In this document: positions 42,063 through 44,880 of the stretch, piece by piece
Position numbering within the stretch: the stretch's first letter is position 1
Layout of the letters: the number at the start of each line of letters is the position of its first letter
Assembly (NCBI GenBank): GCA_021778515.1
Contig: JAJYCJ010000017.1
Coordinates: forward strand, 1 to 44,880
Reading direction: 5' to 3'
Length of the DNA: 44,880 bases
Origin: Acidobacteriota bacterium
GTDB taxonomy: Bacteria > Acidobacteriota > UBA4820 > DSQY01
Notes under the pieces: model-generated
Databases searched by the model: none
What the model was told of the DNA's origin: nothing
The model's input: the letters and a program-made list of their open reading frames with translations, nothing else
Translations under genes and position numbers: made by a program

Positions 42063-42361
42063 CACCCAAATTCCGCGATTGAAATGCTCTGCCTTCGATG
42101 GTGGGGAGGGTTCACGGCGGAAAGGAGGCGTCTCCCAAACCGGGAGGGCCAAGGGCTTCTCTCTCCGATTCGCAGGCCAAGCCTGCCGAATCGTCGCGTT
42201 GCCCTCCGAGGCCCCACCCCGCCCTTGGGGCTTCCTCCCCCGGATCAAGTCCGGGGTCGGAGGCTAGCCAAATCCCTTATGGGTGAAGACCCGCTTTCGC
42301 AAAAGCGACTTCCCATCGGCCTTTCGGAGTTACGACCATGTCCAATCGCGGGATTTGGGTG
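42063..42361. repeat. Palindrome-rich 299-bp element with inverted ends (MITE-like)
   Basis: The ends, 42063-42081 and 42343-42361, are 19-base inverted repeats with one mismatch (CACCCAAATTCCGCGATTG and its complement). The inside holds several hairpins: 42132-42146, 42166-42193 (12-bp stem with one bulge), 42211-42231 and CCCCGGA-TCAAG-TCCGGGG at 42238-42256. The right half recurs in inverted orientation at 44755-44880. There is no coding capacity and no clear target-site duplication. It could be a non-autonomous mobile element, a BIME-like repeat or a structured RNA. Confidence 0.75.
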
Positions 42362-42437
42362 TGAGGAATACGGGCTCCCCATGAGAAGGCGAGCCCCTGG
42401 CCGGAATGAAGAAGGGGGCGAGCCAAGATGAGGTGCG

Positions 42438-42644
42438 CTAGCCGGCCTTCCGCTTTCCCAGGTTGCAGGTGTTGATGCCCAGAAGGCTGTAGGGAGGGCA
42501 CCAGCCCACCAGGGCCGTCAGCAGGGGGATGAGGCCGATGAGCCCCCAGAGGCTCTTGGGTCCCCAGAAGATCAGGCTGATCAAGAAGAGTCCCACGATT
42601 CCCCGGACCACGCGCTCAATGGGATGAATGTTGATGCTGACCAT
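42438..42644 (-). CDS. DUF2892 small inner-membrane protein
   Basis: The protein has 68 residues with two membrane helices (about 13-29 and 32-50). The opening HPIERVVRGIVGLFLI and the end GWCPPYSLLGINTCNLGK are the recognisable pattern of DUF2892 proteins, related to the membrane tail of the rhodanese YgaP. The two cysteines (C49 and C60) are conserved in the group. The ATG has an AGGAGG site. Function is unknown; a link to sulfur or rhodanese chemistry is known only for some members. Confidence 0.85.
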   Translation of the reverse strand: MVSINIHPIERVVRGIVGLFLISLIFWGPKSLWGLIGLIPLLTALVGWCPPYSLLGINTCNLGKRKAG

Positions 42645-42762
42645 TGTGATCGCCTCCTAGTTTTTACAATGTCGGTTCGCCCCACTTTATGCCACGGATC
42701 GACTTGCGGCGCCAGTGAAGCGGCGGTACCCTCGCGTTGCAGCCGAGCACGCGGGAGCCGCC

Positions 42763-43446
42763 GTGAAGCAACCCGTCTACCGAAACCCACGCTACCAGGA
42801 GGCTCTTGAGGAGCAGATGAGGCTCAGGAGGGAGCGGCGGGAATCCCCTCTGCCCTCGCCCCTCCGCTGGATCGGCGGGGCGGATGTCTCCTTTCATCTG
42901 TACGGCACCACCTTCTGGGGGGGAATGGTGGTCTGCGACGCTCAGGAAGGGTTTCGGGTCGTGGAGCGGGCCGTCGTGAGGATGGAGGTGGATTTCCCCT
43001 ACATCCCCGGGTTGCTGGGTTTCCGGGAAGTGCCGGTCCTGGCGCGCGCCTTCGAAGCCCTCGCTCTCAAACCGGAGGCGATCCTGGTCGATGGGCACGG
43101 CACGGCGCACCCCAGGATGTTCGGCTCGGCGGCCCACCTGGGCGTCGTGCTCGGGGTGCCCACGGTGGGCAGCGCCAAGAGCCTGCTCTGCGGGACCCAC
43201 GATGAGCCGCCGCCGGAAAAGGGCGGGTGGTCGCCCATCCTGCTGGACGGCACCGCCGTCGGCGCGGCCGTGAGGACCCGCCAGCGGGTGCGCCCGGTCT
43301 ACGTCTCGCCCGGCCACCTCTCGGATCTGCCCGCCGCCGTCGCGCTCGTGCTCGCCTGCTGCCCCCGCTACCGCCTCCCCGAGCCCATACGAAAGGCCCA
43401 CGAGGCGGTGAACGAGGCCCGCCGGTCCGGCCAGCCCACTCCCTGA
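42763..43446 (+). CDS. nfi: Endonuclease V (deoxyinosine-specific)
   Basis: The protein has 227 residues. Endonuclease V nicks DNA (or RNA) next to inosine made by adenine deamination. Family motifs are intact: D41 in GGADVSF, YIPGLLGFRE (80-89) with catalytic E89, D110 and H116 in VDGHGTAHPR, and K139 in GSAKS. The start is uncertain: I chose the GTG at 42763 with GGGAG five bases upstream; a GTG at 42715 in the same frame is an alternative. It is divergent from the DUF2892 gene. Confidence 0.93.
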   Translation: MKQPVYRNPRYQEALEEQMRLRRERRESPLPSPLRWIGGADVSFHLYGTTFWGGMVVCDAQEGFRVVERAVVRMEVDFPYIPGLLGFREVPVLARAFEALALKPEAILVDGHGTAHPRMFGSAAHLGVVLGVPTVGSAKSLLCGTHDEPPPEKGGWSPILLDGTAVGAAVRTRQRVRPVYVSPGHLSDLPAAVALVLACCPRYRLPEPIRKAHEAVNEARRSGQPTP

Positions 43447-43512
43447 CTCGCAATCGGCTGAATCAGATCGGAACCGCCTCGCCGGGCGTGTCCCGCAGGG
43501 GGCTGAGGATGG

Positions 43513-44691
43513 TCAGGCTCCCTTCAACCTTCGGATGGCCTCGGCGATGCGAGCCTCGGAGGAGCCGAAGCTCAGCCGGAGGAAGGTGCCGCGCCGGTCC
43601 GGAGCGCGCCCGTCCTCCCGCGGCATGCCCCTCAGTAAGAAGGCGGAGCCCGCGACGCCGGCCACGCCCCTCTCCTTCGCGAAGGCCACGGACCAGGTGC
43701 GGTCATCCTCGATGCCCAGAGAGCTCACGTCGAGCAGGAGGAAGTAGCTGCCGTCGGGATCGCCGGTGATGAAGCCGGTCTCGGCCAGACCGGCGCGCAG
43801 CAGGTCGCACCGGCGCCGGTAGGAGGCGGCCATATCGGTGTAGTAGCTCTCGGGAAGCTTCAGCGCCTCCACCAAAGCCGCCTGAAAGGGGGCGGGCGCG
43901 CAGATGGTGAAGAAGTCGTGGGCCCTGCGGATGCCCTCCATGAGCGGCCTGGGGGCGCAGGCGAACCCCACCCGCCAGCCCGTCACGGCGTAAGTCTTGG
44001 AGAAGGAGCCGATGGTCACGGTCCTACCCCTCAGGTCGCCCACCGTGGCGGGCGGCACGTGGCGCTGGCCGGGCCGGGTGATGAAGGCGTAGGTCTCATC
44101 GGTGACGAGGAGGCAGTCGTGGCGGCGGAGCAGCTCGGCCAGGGTTTCCAGTTCCTCGAGGCGCCAGACCTTGCCCGTGGGGTTGGCGGGGGTGTTGAGC
44201 ACCAGCACCTTGGCCCCGGTGAGCGCCTCGTCCAGAGCGGTCGGGTCCCAGCGGCCCGTGAAGGGGTCCAATTCGAGAAGCCTGACTTCGGCCCGCGCCA
44301 GGCGGGAGGCGGGGAGATAGTTCTCGTAGATGGGCTCGGGAACGACGATGGCCTCTCCGGGGGCCAGAAGGGAGAGGAGCGTGGCCATGATCGCCTCGGA
44401 GGCGCCGCAGGTGATGACGCACTCCTCCTCGGCATCGTAGGCGAGCCCCCAGAATTCCCGGAGGTGGCGGGCCAGGGCCGAACGGAGGGCGGGGTCGCCC
44501 CACGTCCGGGTGTAGCCGTTCCTGCCCTCCCGGAGAGCCGCGCGGGCGGCATCGAGAACGGCTTCGGGAGTGGGGTAGTCGGGGAAACCCTGGGCCAGAT
44601 TGACCGCGCCGCACTCCTCGGCCACGCGTGTCATCTCCCGGATCAGGGATTCGTCCATGTGCGCCACGGCGGGATTCAGGGTTCTCTCCAT
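43513..44691 (-). CDS. PLP-dependent class I/II aminotransferase
   Basis: The protein has 392 residues. It has all cofactor residues of fold-type I aminotransferases: NTPANPTG (166-173), DETY (198-201), the Schiff-base lysine K232 in SFSKTYAVTGWRVGF and R240. The start region LAQGFPDYPTPEAV resembles methionine/kynurenine-type and aspartate-type aminotransferases of the same branch. The exact substrate cannot be assigned. No ribosome site precedes the ATG at 44691; a -10-like box sits seven bases upstream, so the mRNA may be leaderless. It is convergent with endonuclease V. Confidence 0.9.
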   Translation of the reverse strand: MERTLNPAVAHMDESLIREMTRVAEECGAVNLAQGFPDYPTPEAVLDAARAALREGRNGYTRTWGDPALRSALARHLREFWGLAYDAEEECVITCGASEAIMATLLSLLAPGEAIVVPEPIYENYLPASRLARAEVRLLELDPFTGRWDPTALDEALTGAKVLVLNTPANPTGKVWRLEELETLAELLRRHDCLLVTDETYAFITRPGQRHVPPATVGDLRGRTVTIGSFSKTYAVTGWRVGFACAPRPLMEGIRRAHDFFTICAPAPFQAALVEALKLPESYYTDMAASYRRRCDLLRAGLAETGFITGDPDGSYFLLLDVSSLGIEDDRTWSVAFAKERGVAGVAGSAFLLRGMPREDGRAPDRRGTFLRLSFGSSEARIAEAIRRLKGA

Positions 44692-44698
44692 GCCGAGC

Positions 44699-44728
44699 AG
44701 TCTGGCCGGCCGGCTTCTCTCGTGTCAA
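44699..44728 (-). promoter_or_regulatory. Candidate promoter of the aminotransferase
   Basis: On the minus strand a perfect TTGACA (44728-44723) is followed after 18 bases by CAGACT (44704-44699), a weak -10 box. Seven bases then separate it from the ATG, so the start of transcription would be at the start codon. Confidence 0.45.
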
Positions 44729-44754
44729 GGCGAATAGGGACTAGTGTCCTGTCT

Positions 44755-44880
44755 CATCCCAAATCCCGCGATTGGATATTGGAGCGGCTCCGAAAGGCTC
44801 ATGGATGGTAGTTTCCGTGGAAGGCGATCTTCACCCGCCAAGGGATTTGGGTTGCCTCCGACCCCGGACTTGATCCGGGG
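44755..44880. repeat. Second, inverted copy of the palindromic element, cut by the window end
   Basis: Read on the plus strand this matches the complement of 42238-42361. Shared blocks include CCCAAATCCCGCGATTGGA, CTCCGAAAGGC, TCTTCACCC, AAGGGATTTGG and the hairpin CCCCGGA-CTTGA-TCCGGGG. In this copy CCCAAATCCC (44758-44767) and GGGATTTGGG (44842-44851) are perfect inverted repeats. The last base of the window is the end of the second hairpin, so the element probably continues. Confidence 0.75.

Noticed and set aside
1-44880. CRISPR arrays, transposases, integrases, prophage genes or restriction systems
   Set aside because: I looked for regularly spaced direct repeats and for hallmark proteins and found none. 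The only direct repeats at fixed spacing are the MraZ boxes.

Overview
The window is a high-GC bacterial chromosome segment with dense, mostly overlapping gene strings. The cell it implies is Gram-negative with an LPS-bearing outer membrane (Kdo transferase WaaA, a TolC-type channel) and a meso-diaminopimelate peptidoglycan (MurE with a DNPR motif). It makes molybdopterin cofactor and lipoate and carries a periplasmic-type multiheme cytochrome c. The gene mix fits a deep-branching lineage such as Acidobacteriota, but this is inferred from gene content and composition, and no rRNA is present to settle it.

Layout. 1-3320 (minus): a partial Yip1-like membrane protein, a TolC-family protein, a DUF1634 protein and a TauE/SafE transporter. 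3545-5982: a stand-alone receiver protein and the GTPase TypA/BipA, divergent from back-to-back sigma70-type promoters. 6241-22118 (minus): a complete 14-gene division and cell-wall (dcw) cluster in the order mraZ-rsmH-ftsL-ftsI-murE-murF-mraY-murD-ftsW-murG-murC-ftsQ-ftsA-ftsZ. It is driven by a near-consensus promoter with a three-repeat MraZ operator just downstream and closed by a strong hairpin after ftsZ. murB and ddl, often found between murC and ftsQ, are absent. 22253-25949 (plus): lipA, then moeA, a small MscS channel and a His-rich NicO-like membrane protein, the last three joined by ATGA overlaps.

26003-26079 is an initiator tRNA with its own promoter and terminator. A triheme cytochrome c and a minus-strand string (M23 peptidase, secA, a DUF5343-like protein, an unknown helical protein, and a YdjI-like SPFH protein with three zinc ribbons) converge on a 21-bp bidirectional terminator at 26712-26757. 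33121-33490 is RNase P RNA. The remainder is accessory: LD-carboxypeptidase, a DipZ-like thioredoxin, waaA with two dipeptide-type ABC permeases, a small DUF6982-like protein, a zinc-finger/Ig-like/NodB deacetylase fusion, a NYN-LOTUS protein, a DUF2892 protein, endonuclease V and a PLP aminotransferase.

The most unusual non-coding signal is a roughly 300-bp palindrome-rich element with inverted ends (42063-42361). Half of it recurs in inverted orientation at 44755-44880, running off the window, so it looks like a dispersed repeat family. Other points worth attention are three genes with -10-like boxes placed for leaderless transcription, the initiator tRNA with a C1-C72 mismatch, the SPFH/zinc-ribbon module, and the deacetylase fusion. 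I found no CRISPR array, prophage, transposase or clear defence island. The largest part of the window is a well-conserved housekeeping core.
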